From the IMG/VR virus record IMGVR_UViG_3300032058_000007, positions 1-32,148 of that record: a DNA stretch of 32,148 nucleotides, one strand, 5' to 3'. Positions within the stretch are counted from its first letter, which is position 1. Each line of letters opens with the position of its first letter. This DNA is from a virus. The translations under genes and the position numbers were made by a program. Positions 9,201-15,767 of this stretch are shown one piece after another. The notes under the pieces are model-generated. The model did no database searches. It was not told the DNA's origin and worked only from the letters and a program-made list of their open reading frames with translations.

Positions 9201-10471
9201 AGCGCGACATATGGAGATAATTCAACCAGCGCCTCCCCGGCTTCTTTCTTTTTTTGGTAGAAAAGAGCAGCAAGGTAGCCGATCTTTTCGAGGCCGGGCG
9301 GCGAATAGTTACCAGCCATCACCGCCGAAAGCAAGTCGTCCCACTTCCGTTCAGCCGTCTCGGCGCTCTTCCTTATCTCATCCGCATATCTCCCGCCCCG
9401 GCCGAAATACTTTTTTAACTCGTCATCAGTCATGCAGTCGATCGCCGCCTTAAGCGCTTCACCGGCGGTCATCCGGCCAAAAGAGGCAGCGATGGCCTTG
9501 TCGTATCCCGTTAGGGTTTCCAGGGAAGCTACCGCGTTATTCAGGTCATTGACCAGCGGCTCCATACTTTCTACAAAGGACATCATCACATCAGATGAGC
9601 CACCGAAACGTTCTTCCAGAATGGCCTGCGCTTGTTCCGGGGTTTCGGCCTCCGCGACCTGCTTGAGAAGTTCAAGTTCCTTGCCGTAAAGGTTGTTTAT
9701 CTCCGATATGGAAGCGGAAATTATATTGGTTATATCCCTGTAGCGCTGGAGCGCCCGCTCCGGCGCGGTTTCTTGCTTGGAGAATGGCCTCATCCGGGAA
9801 GCGATGGGTGTAGGCTCCCCGCCCTCGCCCTCCGCTTCGCCCATTTGCCTGGCCATCTCCAAGGCGAAAGAGCGGGGATGGGAGGATATGGTCTTGGCCG
9901 CAACCTCCGCTCCCCTCAATACGCTTTCCTTATTCTTGGGCGGGATGGGAGCAGCGGTGGCTTTCTCTATCTCCTCAAGCGTCTCGGGAGTTTCAAGCAG
10001 CGAAGCGCCCGCCACAAGGGCGGTAGTTTTCAGCGGGGCAGTCGGGGATCCTGGCATTAGCTTGGATGACAACTTTTCCAACGCTGCCAGACGCGCTTCC
10101 TGTTTATCCCCCTTCTCTGAAGGCGGGGCGATAGAAACAGTGTCGAGCGGGGACACATCGGCGCCGAATCCCTTCTTGAGGGCGTCGGTCATGCGCTGTT
10201 TTATCTCATCGGCGAGTTTCTGTATCTCCTGCCTTTTGCGCTCTTCTTCCTGCGCCCTGCGGGCAATATCTTCCGCGATTGCCGAGGAGGCGGCGCGGGC
10301 CTCCCGCCGCGTGGTTTGCTTCCACTCCTCCCCCAATTCAGGGGTGCCGGAGGGTTGCATCGCCTCCATCCAGGGCAAGTTGGCCTCGTATATATCCGCT
10401 GGTGTTGCTCCGCTTTCTTGGAGGCGTTTATATAGCTCCTCATAGAAGCGGCCATCGGACATAGCCATCAT
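3209..10471 (-). CDS. Giant 2420-aa phage protein, probable internal/ejected virion protein
   Basis: One uninterrupted 7.26-kb frame, over a fifth of the genome, between portal and scaffold. The first ATG overlaps the portal stop as ATGA. A GGGAG lies about 9 bases before the fourth codon (ATG at 10462), so true initiation may be there. Residues about 1-130 are helical and coiled. Near 575-595 is a hydrophobic stretch (FFLSFVCAIFLDPLTYVT). Around 1165-1180 is WWKRAVV...YPLRSATMN, and around 1450-1460 is FEHEFQWIMPF. I recognise these two phrases from giant polyvalent or internal proteins of phages. The basic C-terminus holds two related units (EYLREHPEL near 2295, FLIRHPDL near 2340). I see no RNA polymerase, lysozyme, methylase or tape-measure repeat signature. 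DNA ejection or channel formation is inference; a toxin or enzyme domain could be hidden in it. Confidence 0.8.
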   Translation of the reverse strand: MMAMSDGRFYEELYKRLQESGATPADIYEANLPWMEAMQPSGTPELGEEWKQTTRREARAASSAIAEDIARRAQEEERKRQEIQKLADEIKQRMTDALKKGFGADVSPLDTVSIAPPSEKGDKQEARLAALEKLSSKLMPGSPTAPLKTTALVAGASLLETPETLEEIEKATAAPIPPKNKESVLRGAEVAAKTISSHPRSFALEMARQMGEAEGEGGEPTPIASRMRPFSKQETAPERALQRYRDITNIISASISEINNLYGKELELLKQVAEAETPEQAQAILEERFGGSSDVMMSFVESMEPLVNDLNNAVASLETLTGYDKAIAASFGRMTAGEALKAAIDCMTDDELKKYFGRGGRYADEIRKSAETAERKWDDLLSAVMAGNYSPPGLEKIGYLAALFYQKKKEAGEALVELSPYVALFMSSLGEKSGKAFSPAAERVPWYYSKRIREGLEDILSGKSKAARVLSGFSRVVLQTADMLVDLLNMPFEVVRGLVGATGAAGRWYIAKLTGNEKAAQNAADDIYARYRQMIGSGARWLMEGLQDIFGADVLHKYERATQTGQYTAFEYFPNNFFLSFVCAIFLDPLTYVTPWKVSPLAKAQKESGLLRNLLSAAPDVYRNTRTVLGLAQRGQRASAAYKEAMKGLRSALNRERGALARMVKDARKAAEKGEVYSKITPIARHLSSIDDPYYFMKAFKEMGVSGYVFDQFNAAFRQIAELPKDMRVKEWGRLLTASLGGLTEPWKKYLGGAALAGLREAGPIVTYYPKVSTAIMGGSEKMRKAVEKVAGAPGVRWLSRAKTPYPSFHVIDLRNPVAAGDEMYRISKYVGFDEATSRRISQRFVELCRSDIIYASTYVRNFENFVLAKSGLNRGALVLTHKTIPDVVVWAKAAFGRAFADEVFRRAQEASREVIDAFQDLVMRMADYVDSRMHEIIAKSGYYGGALEAVIQASPSMLKKLFDDGDLREWARLMLGSEQYEKLIPVLKDHITFDELITILVSGDITPAEARKLLKAVKKYHKTFWIQPEEMEKYEKIVQEYSDAERRLIGYLDEVAKARGGGSLLQVEAFFRHWSNRPGTETLGPSRGFAYIIEDNIIRQLTSPEGAPIPLSIAQLSHLHRFDPSLKDISHIFTNTLIPRFGQRLVEEWNSAINRVIGWWKRAVVGRGHYPLRSATMNTTKLFMHGAIDPYSVARYNKLLNSMPPEVVDVVKLAEEEALRYPFRFLHTRTDTWVGIRAAENPRRAIEGLYRYGLRDPAIVAYIKGGRDAAKSVIETIPACNMVANIHGGVDEYLNAIGKWVGNIEEYAPTLYDAIKFNMKAADNPAKAAGFLKPGARRFGMDDLERIIRETGDDFAVPYPLARTFTPTRSTKWMEKLDRMNEAANNLYSKIFGSGMVLTREAGYRTLFVSYYNQLVAQGVDAASAARAAANMAKLSINDILMDFTKSLVFEHEFQWIMPFLSDLRLETLSYLRMFKNNPKVFVALRHWLDASQRWIEERGYPQWARFTIPISIPGSEEKKWLNVPAFLLYPTLGPMSNLEEEGYGKIIAQELSPVSEYFAKQAIRALPQPLQNLPVLRDIKSLGFYGVEPYGILTPGISGRGTLKEKMALYEKINRLKEQAQNDALVREGKITPLRFAIENLSPEERKMLDPAINREISAIYKRIMENPEEKAKRVFWRGEPILSPKEIEEAYAKAVESLRGVLPGGTWVTGMLEPWFIPSGGTWTEEQMRQMGELEKYREEMEEKFGAAASQFPLPSEEIKQYSESLIREKPWLRPMLYKPGWEGGKASRQTWWSEMTERASKVYDEFAGQSRGIFGGIERAVAAPFQITQVANPRLTLAWELQAPDIFGPMGDENDERLRQEKTNATAKLFAWLATSNDQAAENMRGSLSMMGAGLGEDKDFYAQALKAFGYDEKGNPTRALRLWQEWRLARARRAQDGEDMESFREYALNWLKEQEEPISEEEKQAILNFWPLRTGETALGYPTYQTYYYGTPSPEYTPTGPVPADVGGKIIELSVRRAVLNEMKKKINDQKVVSQIDEELARINEQIKRLEEQRAGLSFPSLGANTYPFAGLSAMAAIERMTSLPTPLQYVAPMLNVPVPITTEAARESALAEVPETLKGLEAGPPPSYNVQRYLQMAPDERGAFISALKKLVSTNTYGRGVIPLTKEEALAISGRTINELMMTNRQKDASGLGKVVYYPPVGDFPGGFFATSSMPFDWLDKQLQDLLLANSTEAERANFRLSTEKSGGGRRRGGRRWYSRWWAAAGPREFSRSAPTPLDEYFMLPASKREEYLREHPELKQEWRKRKPGESDSDYKWRMYMMDLAEKYYGLPTRAARRDFLIRHPDLVAYFEGKRKNRDTYYMRAMARAFTHNPELWNRYLEDVHTLTEYFIEQKALIKQKAKTPQLGPKKKKS

Positions 10472-12180
10472 CTCCCGGTGTTAGGCCCAGGATAAGCGAC
10501 CCCCTGCGCTTCCTGCTCGGGAGTTGGCCCGATGTTTCCGGGCGTCTCCTCGGGCCTCCCCGGCTCCCCCGGGACCAGAGCTTCCCGCTCCTCCATCGGT
10601 CCAAACCCGCCGAGCGGGGAGATCTCCTGGGGCGAGTTCATGAAGGCAGCTTTGGTCAGAGCAAGCAAAGCTTTAGCGTCAGAGATCTGCTGCATCGCCC
10701 TTTCCCGCGGGCGGAAGGCGGGCTCGGTGAACTCGATCTTCATCCGCTCCATCTCCTCATCGGGCTGTGGAATGCCCAGACGCTCCATAGTCGTCCACAG
10801 CGACTGGGCGTTAGCCGACAACTTCTCCAGCTCGAAGCGAGCCATGCTTATGTCGTCCCTCGGCATCACGTCTCGCCAGATGACCTCCACGCCCCTGCAC
10901 TTGCTCGCATCTTCGCCCTTGATTACTATCGGGGCTCCTTTTTTCTTCTTCTCGTTTTCCTTCGGCGGGAGATAGATAAACTCGCTCACCTCGCGATCTT
11001 TAAAAAACTTAGCGATTAAGGCAAGGGCTCCTTCTATCACTTCCTTCAGCGAAAGCTCCCAGTTGGAGCGGACCTCGTGTATCATCTTGACCATCGGATC
11101 GAAGCCCATCCTCCAAGCTATCCCGGTAAGAACCTGCCCGGACGAGAAGGCCGCCTCGGGGATAAAGGTCGCGTCATGGATATAGCGCATAAGGGCTCTC
11201 CGGCTGTCCTCTATGGTCGGGGCCTCGCCAGGCCAGGTCAGAAATTGGAGATCGCTTCCCTGCGGGAGAAAATGCACGCCCCCGTCCATGTCGTTGATAA
11301 ACTCCTCTCGCGAGGTAACCCGGGCCCCCATATACTTCAAAGGAGCATTACAATGCATGATGGCGGCGTCAGCCCGCCTGCTTTCCAGGACATTGACCAC
11401 CACATTTACATCAACAATATCAGCCACCAAGGAAGAGCCGAACACGCTGCCTGGCTCAGCAAACCAAGGAAAGGGGACAATGGGGATAAAGCCGTAGGGG
11501 TTTTCAGTGTCCTCGATGACATTATTCCCCACCACCAGGGCGTATCTATCTTCGGACCAATATTCAATGTAAGTGGCGACATCCTCCGGGACGCCCTCTC
11601 GGCCGCTCTCCAGTTCGCTGTCGGGGCCAATATTCTTTCCGTACTCGGCCTGGGCCACCGATAGGGGCAATTGATAAGCATAAATGACATCGTATATTCG
11701 CTCATCGTAAAAAGACTTGTATTCCTGCGGGAACACATACTCCGGACGACAATAGGATATTCGCACGGTCTTTGGCTCGCGCTCCGCGTTGGGCTCCACA
11801 TACACCTTCATCCATCCCGTCCCGAGCAGGGCGCTATCTTGAGCAACCCTCATCAGACAACGATTAAAAAAACACGAGCGAAGAAGGCCGTAGATGATGC
11901 GCTCAACTTTCGAGGAAGCTTCCAGGTCGTCTTTTTTCCCGCTCCGCGGCGACACAGAAAACTCCGGAGGATCGCCGACAAGGAAATGGGCAGCCTTGCG
12001 CACAATGGGCCGCACATAGTTCAAGGTCATATTCACCCTATCGGCCTTGTAGAAGTTGTTATTCCACCATTCCGCGCTGTCCCCGCTGAAGAAAGCGCGC
12101 AGGGCCTTATATTCGCTTATGCGCTCTCCGGCATTCAGCTTGCGCCGCTCATATTCCGATACGATATCTATTCCTGCCAT
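10468..12180 (-). CDS. Portal protein (SPP1 gp6-like)
   Basis: A 570-residue portal, the dodecameric head vertex through which DNA enters and leaves. The N-terminal order fits the SPP1-type family: YKALRAFFSGDSAEWW, VRPIVRKAAHFLVGDPP, a clip/stem region with DSALLGTGWMKVYVEP, then VYPQEY-type strands and YIEYWSEDRYALVV. A helical region after NPYGFIPIVPFP runs into VNVVVNVLESRRADA. The C-terminal about 80 residues are Pro/Glu/Gly-rich and probably disordered. GGGAGGTG lies 9 bases before the ATG. The start overlaps the TerL end by 32 bases, and the stop overlaps the giant-gene start, which suggests translational coupling. Confidence 0.92.
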   Translation of the reverse strand: MAGIDIVSEYERRKLNAGERISEYKALRAFFSGDSAEWWNNNFYKADRVNMTLNYVRPIVRKAAHFLVGDPPEFSVSPRSGKKDDLEASSKVERIIYGLLRSCFFNRCLMRVAQDSALLGTGWMKVYVEPNAEREPKTVRISYCRPEYVFPQEYKSFYDERIYDVIYAYQLPLSVAQAEYGKNIGPDSELESGREGVPEDVATYIEYWSEDRYALVVGNNVIEDTENPYGFIPIVPFPWFAEPGSVFGSSLVADIVDVNVVVNVLESRRADAAIMHCNAPLKYMGARVTSREEFINDMDGGVHFLPQGSDLQFLTWPGEAPTIEDSRRALMRYIHDATFIPEAAFSSGQVLTGIAWRMGFDPMVKMIHEVRSNWELSLKEVIEGALALIAKFFKDREVSEFIYLPPKENEKKKKGAPIVIKGEDASKCRGVEVIWRDVMPRDDISMARFELEKLSANAQSLWTTMERLGIPQPDEEMERMKIEFTEPAFRPRERAMQQISDAKALLALTKAAFMNSPQEISPLGGFGPMEEREALVPGEPGRPEETPGNIGPTPEQEAQGVAYPGPNTGR

Positions 12181-13633
12181 TTCTCACTGCACCTCCCTTT
12201 GGGCTTGTAATGCGAGAGCCGACATAGTCCACCTTCAACCCGCCATACATACTAAAATTAACCAAATAATACACGCCTAAAGCCAACGACATAACCCTGT
12301 CGGTGTTAATGGTGGTGTCGTTCCAGCGATAATCTATCAACTCATCCATCAAGTCGTTGTCGGGATATGATACTATGCTCGAGGGGTAGGTCTCGCCAAG
12401 CAAACTCCAGCACGGACCATCCACGGCACACGGACGCGACATCATGTCCTGAAGGGTAAGTATTATTTGCTCTTTAGTGTTTTGATTGAAGTGCACGCCG
12501 TCAACCGGCAACCCCAATTCTTCCAATCTTTCCATCACCACGTCCCCAATACCAGTGCTGTCCACCACCACTCCCACGGCATGATACTTCTTATACAACT
12601 CTCTAATAGCATTATACACGTCGGACCACTTTGTTTTGTGCAATTCCACACTATCCACCCGCACGATGAGCGGAAGGTGGGTGAAATCGAGGACGTGGCC
12701 CACCGTGGCGTCATACTTGCGGGCCAGGTCGAAACAGAGCAAATATTTATGCCCGCGGAAAAACATCCCGCGGGATATTTTGGGACTGAACATGGCATAG
12801 ACCATTTCATACTTGAATGGAGCGTCGGTGTCGGAGACAAACTCCCCGTAAATAACCTGTGAGCGGTAGGGGGATCCCTCGTAATCTTGCTCGATACGCT
12901 TAATGTCCTCGGGATCAAGAAACTCGTTTTCATAGATGGAGCCAGACATGGAAAAATAGCGCGGATCGCCTTCTTGTCCCCGGCGGTAAAGATGGTAATA
13001 ATACTGGTCCGAGAAAGGCTTTGGCGTCCCGATAAAATGAAGTTTCCCGCCATCCCTGGTATTGGGCACTATGGTGCGGGGGAGAAGAATATTCTGCGTC
13101 AACCTACGCAAATTACGCTCGTATCCCGCCTCCTCTAATGTTATCAGCGAGTACCTTTCGCCCTCAATGAGCCGACCATCACGGTCAGTAGAGCCAGCAG
13201 TAAAAGTGGAACCATTTTTGAAGTATATCTTGCGCTTGACGTTATCTATTTTTTCGATGAGAAACCGGAGCACTTCAGAGTTGGACCGCAATTGGGTCAA
13301 ACGATCAAATTCCTTACCGCTGACCTCGTAGGTGTAAGCGCAGTTAAGCGTGTTGTATGGAGCATAGGCGGCATCCCGCGGTGGAAGTTCAAGCCCCTCC
13401 TTAAAAATACAATAATAAGCGTGAAGGCGAGCGATGAGCTCCGTTTTCCCCCACGAGTTCCCGCAAACGAGGACGTTATATTTTGGGAGCAGCGTGGAAA
13501 GGAAATATTCCATCTGGCCCTTGTGAATTGGGGGTTTACCATTAGGGTTCTTCCCAAAAACCAACTCATTGAAAGCCGGGAAATCGTTGCGACATTTGCT
13601 AAGTTCATCAAGAAGGCGGTCTATTTCTCCCAC
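12149..13633 (-). CDS. terL: Terminase large subunit
   Basis: The 494-residue DNA-packaging motor. The ATPase domain has a Walker A variant GNSWGKT (residues 58-64), a Walker B-like LITLEEA (163-169; the usual Asp is replaced by Glu) and a coupling motif FIGTP (200-204). The C-terminal RNase H-like nuclease shows LCFDLARKYD (Asp302), VVVDSTGIGD (Asp358) and a late acidic residue near TDRVMSLALG (Asp445). The start chosen is GTG at 13633, 26 bases inside the preceding zinc-finger gene, with a modest GGTGGTGAT upstream. The next in-frame Met is far downstream. It is followed by the portal with an overlap. The packaging type (cos, pac or other) cannot be told from this. Confidence 0.95.
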   Translation of the reverse strand: MGEIDRLLDELSKCRNDFPAFNELVFGKNPNGKPPIHKGQMEYFLSTLLPKYNVLVCGNSWGKTELIARLHAYYCIFKEGLELPPRDAAYAPYNTLNCAYTYEVSGKEFDRLTQLRSNSEVLRFLIEKIDNVKRKIYFKNGSTFTAGSTDRDGRLIEGERYSLITLEEAGYERNLRRLTQNILLPRTIVPNTRDGGKLHFIGTPKPFSDQYYYHLYRRGQEGDPRYFSMSGSIYENEFLDPEDIKRIEQDYEGSPYRSQVIYGEFVSDTDAPFKYEMVYAMFSPKISRGMFFRGHKYLLCFDLARKYDATVGHVLDFTHLPLIVRVDSVELHKTKWSDVYNAIRELYKKYHAVGVVVDSTGIGDVVMERLEELGLPVDGVHFNQNTKEQIILTLQDMMSRPCAVDGPCWSLLGETYPSSIVSYPDNDLMDELIDYRWNDTTINTDRVMSLALGVYYLVNFSMYGGLKVDYVGSRITSPKGGAVRNGRNRYRIGI

Positions 13634-13853
13634 GGATCACCACCCTTTCCCTTGGCTTACGAGCTGGGCACTCCGAAAGATGGGCCCGGAGAAAGTTCTC
13701 CTCCTCGCCCTCCTTAACCAAGTAGTTTCTCGCGCCGCAGTAAGGACATGTCCAGCTGTGCCACCTCTCCCTCACTCGCTCCTTCACGGTCGGGGAGGGG
13801 TAGTCTCCCGGGGGTAGCCACAACCCCGGCTTCTTCTTCATTATGAACAACAT
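13608..13853 (-). CDS. Small zinc-finger protein of the packaging locus
   Basis: An 81-residue basic protein with one likely zinc site: Cys36 and Cys39 in WTCPYCGARN, then His58 and Cys62 in AHLSEC. The start at 13853 is chosen because GGGGAGGT lies 9 bases upstream; a start 6 codons earlier and another 4 codons later are possible but have weaker sites. It overlaps the end of the upstream gene by 140 bases in another frame and the TerL start by 26 bases. The nucleic-acid-binding look and the place between a TerS-like gene and TerL suggest an accessory packaging factor. The function is inferred. Confidence 0.65.
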   Translation of the reverse strand: MLFIMKKKPGLWLPPGDYPSPTVKERVRERWHSWTCPYCGARNYLVKEGEEENFLRAHLSECPARKPRERVVIRGRNRPPS

Positions 13854-14391
13854 CTTCTTCAACCTCCCCATCTATAACCTTACCATAAAGGCGGGCAAAT
13901 ACTTCCCTCATGGGAGCAGAACCTTCTATCTTGTGTTTGGCTTCCACCGCCCTGATAACATTGGTTGCCGTCACTTTGAGGTCTTCTCCGCCTTCAACTT
14001 TCTCGAGAAAAGAGTTTATGATGACGTTAAGCGCTTCAGAGGCATCCACCATACTTCTGGTCATCTCTTCTACCCTTGAAGAAAAGACCATGCTTGCTCT
14101 TTCATCAGCCGCCCTCTTCAGTGGGCAATGTTCCTTTGCATGGCGCTTAAGAACAGCATCACTTGGAGCTTGGTATCCTTGTTCTTTAAGCCAATCCTTG
14201 ATGAGCGAGTAGGAAGCGGAGGCATACATCAATTCCTCAATTTGCGGTCTCAAGATATGCCGGCACACAGAGCACTTGCTGTCATAGCGATAAAGAGCAG
14301 GGGAAAAGCTTTGCGGAGCGAATAACTTTTCCAGCTTCTTCTTAGTTTTATCGCTACAGTTTTTTATATTAAAAAACTCATAGTAGTTCAT
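13714..14391 (-). CDS. Putative small terminase subunit / zinc-containing DNA-binding protein
   Basis: A 225-residue protein, first gene of the leftward late unit and two genes before TerL. Residues about 40-89 form a likely zinc-bound HTH-like domain: Cys40-x2-Cys43, then PQIEELMYASASYSLIKDWL, then LKRHAKEHC (His84, His88). This C-x2-C...H-x3-H layout with 'I..L...G/A.S...I' is typical of phage DNA-recognition proteins at terminase loci. The middle is helical (SMVDASEALNVIINSFLEKV), suiting oligomerisation, and the C-terminal 50 residues are acidic and flexible. No clear Shine-Dalgarno precedes the ATG at 14391, unusual for this genome. TerS is the best guess from position; it could be a regulator. 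Confidence 0.65.
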   Translation of the reverse strand: MNYYEFFNIKNCSDKTKKKLEKLFAPQSFSPALYRYDSKCSVCRHILRPQIEELMYASASYSLIKDWLKEQGYQAPSDAVLKRHAKEHCPLKRAADERASMVFSSRVEEMTRSMVDASEALNVIINSFLEKVEGGEDLKVTATNVIRAVEAKHKIEGSAPMREVFARLYGKVIDGEVEEDVVHNEEEAGVVATPGRLPLPDREGASEGEVAQLDMSLLRREKLLG

Positions 14392-14431
14392 ATATTACAT
14401 TGTAACTTAAGATATGACTTTATATTCATCT

Positions 14432-14474
14432 ATTATGCCCCCATATACCCCTTAAAGGTATATGGGGGCATAAT
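14432..14474. repeat. Perfect 18-bp inverted repeat with 7-base loop
   Basis: The arms at 14432-14449 and 14457-14474 (ATTATGCCCCCATATACC and its reverse complement) are perfectly complementary around the loop CCTTAAA. The five C/G pairs in the middle stand out in an AT-rich stretch. It lies 41 bases upstream of the TerS-like start. Neither side has the T-run of an intrinsic terminator. It could be a protein-binding operator, an origin hairpin, or a 5' mRNA structure of the late transcript; I cannot choose between these. Confidence 0.9.
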
Positions 14475-14819
14475 TAAGACTATATTGCATAACTAAATTA
14501 TTCTTCTTCTTATTACTTTGTAAATACCTTGTAAGATATATTGTTAGCTAATACTAATTAAGCTAAATAAGCTTATAGTGTGCTTTAAGTGTTGAGTGGT
14601 TCGGTAGTGGTGGGTGAATTGTGAGTGATAGGTAGCAGCACCAACTGCCAAAGCAAGCAAAGGTGGGCTAAATGTATAAATTGGCAAAAAAGTAAAAGCT
14701 ATACAACTTAAATTCGCAGTATTACCGCGCCAGTAGGCTTGGTTGTGTGTGAAGGGAAATTGTAAAAGTTGTATAAGTTTTATAAGATTTGCAAGATTAG
14801 CAGTTTGGAGGGAGAGTAT

Positions 14820-14885
14820 ATGGTTGCTACTGTTAGGGTAGGCGTATATACATTTTTAGGCTTCCCTAAAACAAACTTAATATAA
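14820..14885 (+). CDS. Possible 21-aa peptide ORF
   Basis: The ORF starts with an ATG preceded by GGAGGGAG at 5 bases, a strong ribosome site in an otherwise noncoding region, and ends at TAA just upstream of promoter P1. The peptide (MVATVRVGVYTFLGF...) is mildly hydrophobic with one Lys. It has no recognisable family. It could be a leader peptide or chance. Confidence 0.3.
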   Translation: MVATVRVGVYTFLGFPKTNLI

Positions 14886-14902
14886 ATTTTTGCTTGCTTT
14901 GC

Positions 14903-14931
14903 TTGACAACCTCGCCCAAATATGCTATAGT
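14903..14931 (+). promoter_or_regulatory. Promoter P1 (sigma70-like, extended -10)
   Basis: TTGACA at 14903-14908, a 17-base spacer, then TATAGT at 14926-14931 with TGC directly before it (extended -10). It should start the rightward early unit near 14938, about nine bases before the first leader hairpin. Confidence 0.85.
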
Positions 14932-14946
14932 GCCCAATAGGGTAGG

Positions 14947-14982
14947 GCCCGGCATAGCGCCGGGCACGAGAGAAAGGAGAAG
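14947..14982 (+). promoter_or_regulatory. Leader module L1: hairpin plus ribosome-binding site
   Basis: GCCCGGC-ATAGC-GCCGGGC forms a perfect 7-bp stem (14947-14965), followed by ACGAGAGAAAGGAGAAG. It is the first of five similar modules. It begins 15 bases after the P1 -10 box, so it would sit at the very 5' end of the mRNA and could stabilise it or control translation. Confidence 0.7.
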
Positions 14983-14986
14983 ATGG

Positions 14987-15124
14987 ATGGATAAGATACA
15001 GAACATCCTTTCCAGTCACCGTAAGTGGCTGGAGGGGGAGGGGGGAGAACGCGCCGACCTTCGCGGTGCTGACCTCACCGGTGCTGATCTCACCGGCGCT
15101 GACCTTTGGCGCGTCCGCCTATAG
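14987..15124 (+). CDS. Short pentapeptide-repeat protein, truncated paralogue
   Basis: A 45-residue product. The N-terminus (HRKWLEGEGG and RADLRGADL) is nearly identical to that of the full pentapeptide-repeat gene starting at 15768, including long identical DNA (for example CACCGTAAGTGGCTGGAGGG). Only about four A-D-L-x-G repeats follow before it ends in DLWRVRL and TAG, too few for a stable quadrilateral beta-helix. An ATG four bases upstream (14983) opens only a 3-codon ORF. It follows P1 and leader L1. The likely origin is duplication followed by truncation. It may be a dead copy, a capping partner, or a leader gene. Confidence 0.6.
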   Translation: MDKIQNILSSHRKWLEGEGGERADLRGADLTGADLTGADLWRVRL

Positions 15125-15200
15125 TTGTGAGGTAGGAGATAGATCAAAAAGGCCGGGGTTTTCCGCTTCAATTATCCCCAAAAAAACTCCCCAAAACCCC

Positions 15201-15229
15201 TTGACAAACGCCGCCAAACGTGCTATGGT
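15201..15229 (+). promoter_or_regulatory. Promoter P2 (sigma70-like, extended -10)
   Basis: TTGACA at 15201-15206, a 17-base spacer, TGC and TATGGT at 15224-15229. Positions 15201-15239 are identical over 39 bases to P3 at 17051-17089. It drives the 148-aa gene and probably the genes after it. Confidence 0.85.
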
Positions 15230-15245
15230 ATTAGTAAGGCAGGGC

Positions 15246-15276
15246 CTGGCAACAAGCCGGCAGAGAGAAAGGAGGA
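15246..15276 (+). promoter_or_regulatory. Leader module L2: hairpin plus ribosome-binding site
   Basis: CCTGGC-AACAA-GCCGG folds into a 5-bp stem (15246-15250 with 15256-15260, one G-U pair), followed by AGAGAGAAAGGAGG. It starts 16 bases after the P2 -10 box, matching the spacing at P1 and P3. It is the weakest stem of the five. Confidence 0.6.
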
Positions 15277-15279
15277 AAA

Positions 15280-15726
15280 ATGGAACTCGAAAACGTGGTC
15301 TGGGCAATCAATTATATCCTTGCTCCCAATGCCGGGAGCAAGGAACGTGCTGCTGCTGAGCGGCGCCGATTTGCGCGTCAGTTGATTGCCGTGCTGGCGC
15401 GGGACCAAGCGGAGCTGGAGCAGCTCGCGCAGCTCGCGCCGAACGCGGCGCCGCAAACCGCACGCGAGCTGTTCCCATGCGTCAACATCATGACGCCGGA
15501 GATAGTGTCATGCCGCTGGCTGATTCCCGGGAAGGTCGCCGTGGAACTCTCCTATGGGCGGGGATTCCCTCGCGAGGACGGCTCGTGCCCGCCGCTCTGG
15601 GGCGTGAGCATCCATAGCTGGCCGCCAAACCGGGACCTCGATGACCTCAGCGAGTGCTTCGGCTCCGAGGCAGAGGCGCGCGCCTACATCAGAGATTTGA
15701 GGAACCGCCTGAAGGGCTCCAAATAA
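15280..15726 (+). CDS. Hypothetical early protein (148 aa)
   Basis: A soluble protein with its own promoter (P2), hairpin leader and AAAGGAGG ribosome site. The N-terminal 60 residues are helical and Ala/Arg-rich (ERAAAERRRFARQLIAVLAR). The C-terminal half looks beta-rich with aromatic residues (CRWLIPGKVAVELSYGRGF, PPLWGVSIHSWPP) and ends in an acidic-then-helical segment (SEAEARAYIRDLRNRLKG). I do not recognise the family. Early position and separate expression control suggest a host-interaction or anti-defence role, but nothing in the sequence shows it. Confidence 0.75.
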   Translation: MELENVVWAINYILAPNAGSKERAAAERRRFARQLIAVLARDQAELEQLAQLAPNAAPQTARELFPCVNIMTPEIVSCRWLIPGKVAVELSYGRGFPREDGSCPPLWGVSIHSWPPNRDLDDLSECFGSEAEARAYIRDLRNRLKGSK

Positions 15727-15730
15727 TATG

Positions 15731-15764
15731 CCCGGCAAAGCCGGGACGAGAGAAAGGAGGAGAA
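15731..15764 (+). promoter_or_regulatory. Leader module L3 (intercistronic): hairpin plus ribosome-binding site
   Basis: CCCGGC-AAA-GCCGGG, a perfect 6-bp stem (15731-15745), then ACGAGAGAAAGGAGGAG. No promoter-like boxes are seen just upstream. This copy lies between two cotranscribed genes, so it probably acts in RNA. Confidence 0.7.
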
Positions 15765-15767
15765 GAA

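Larger units (their letters stand above)
14392..14902. other. AT-rich divergent intergenic region, candidate origin and control region
   Basis: About 510 bases separate the leftward and rightward units. The region is far more AT-rich than the rest and contains no convincing large gene. It holds a perfect 18-bp stem-loop (14432-14474). It also has clustered AGCT-centred short inverted repeats around 14545-14576, a GT-rich stretch around 14590-14640, and a 10-bp inverted pair TATACAACTT (14700-14709) / AAGTTGTATA (14766-14775). One tiny ORF with a good ribosome site is at 14820. Replication origins and operators of small phages often look like this. No iteron array is clear enough to call, and I find no convincing promoter for the late unit here. 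Confidence 0.5.

Noticed and set aside
3209-10471. Idea that the giant protein is an N4-like virion RNA polymerase, with the 14432-14474 hairpin as its promoter
   Set aside because: I find no polymerase motifs (catalytic Asp motifs, the R-x3-K helix or HDS-like motif) in the protein, and N4 promoter hairpins are much shorter than 18 bp.
14432-14474. Perfect stem-loop as an intrinsic terminator
   Set aside because: Neither orientation is followed by a run of T, and it lies upstream of, not after, the flanking genes.
14479-14484. TATAGT on the minus strand as a late promoter -10 box
   Set aside because: No -35-like sequence lies 16-18 bases upstream and there is no extended -10; chance matches are common in this AT-rich DNA.
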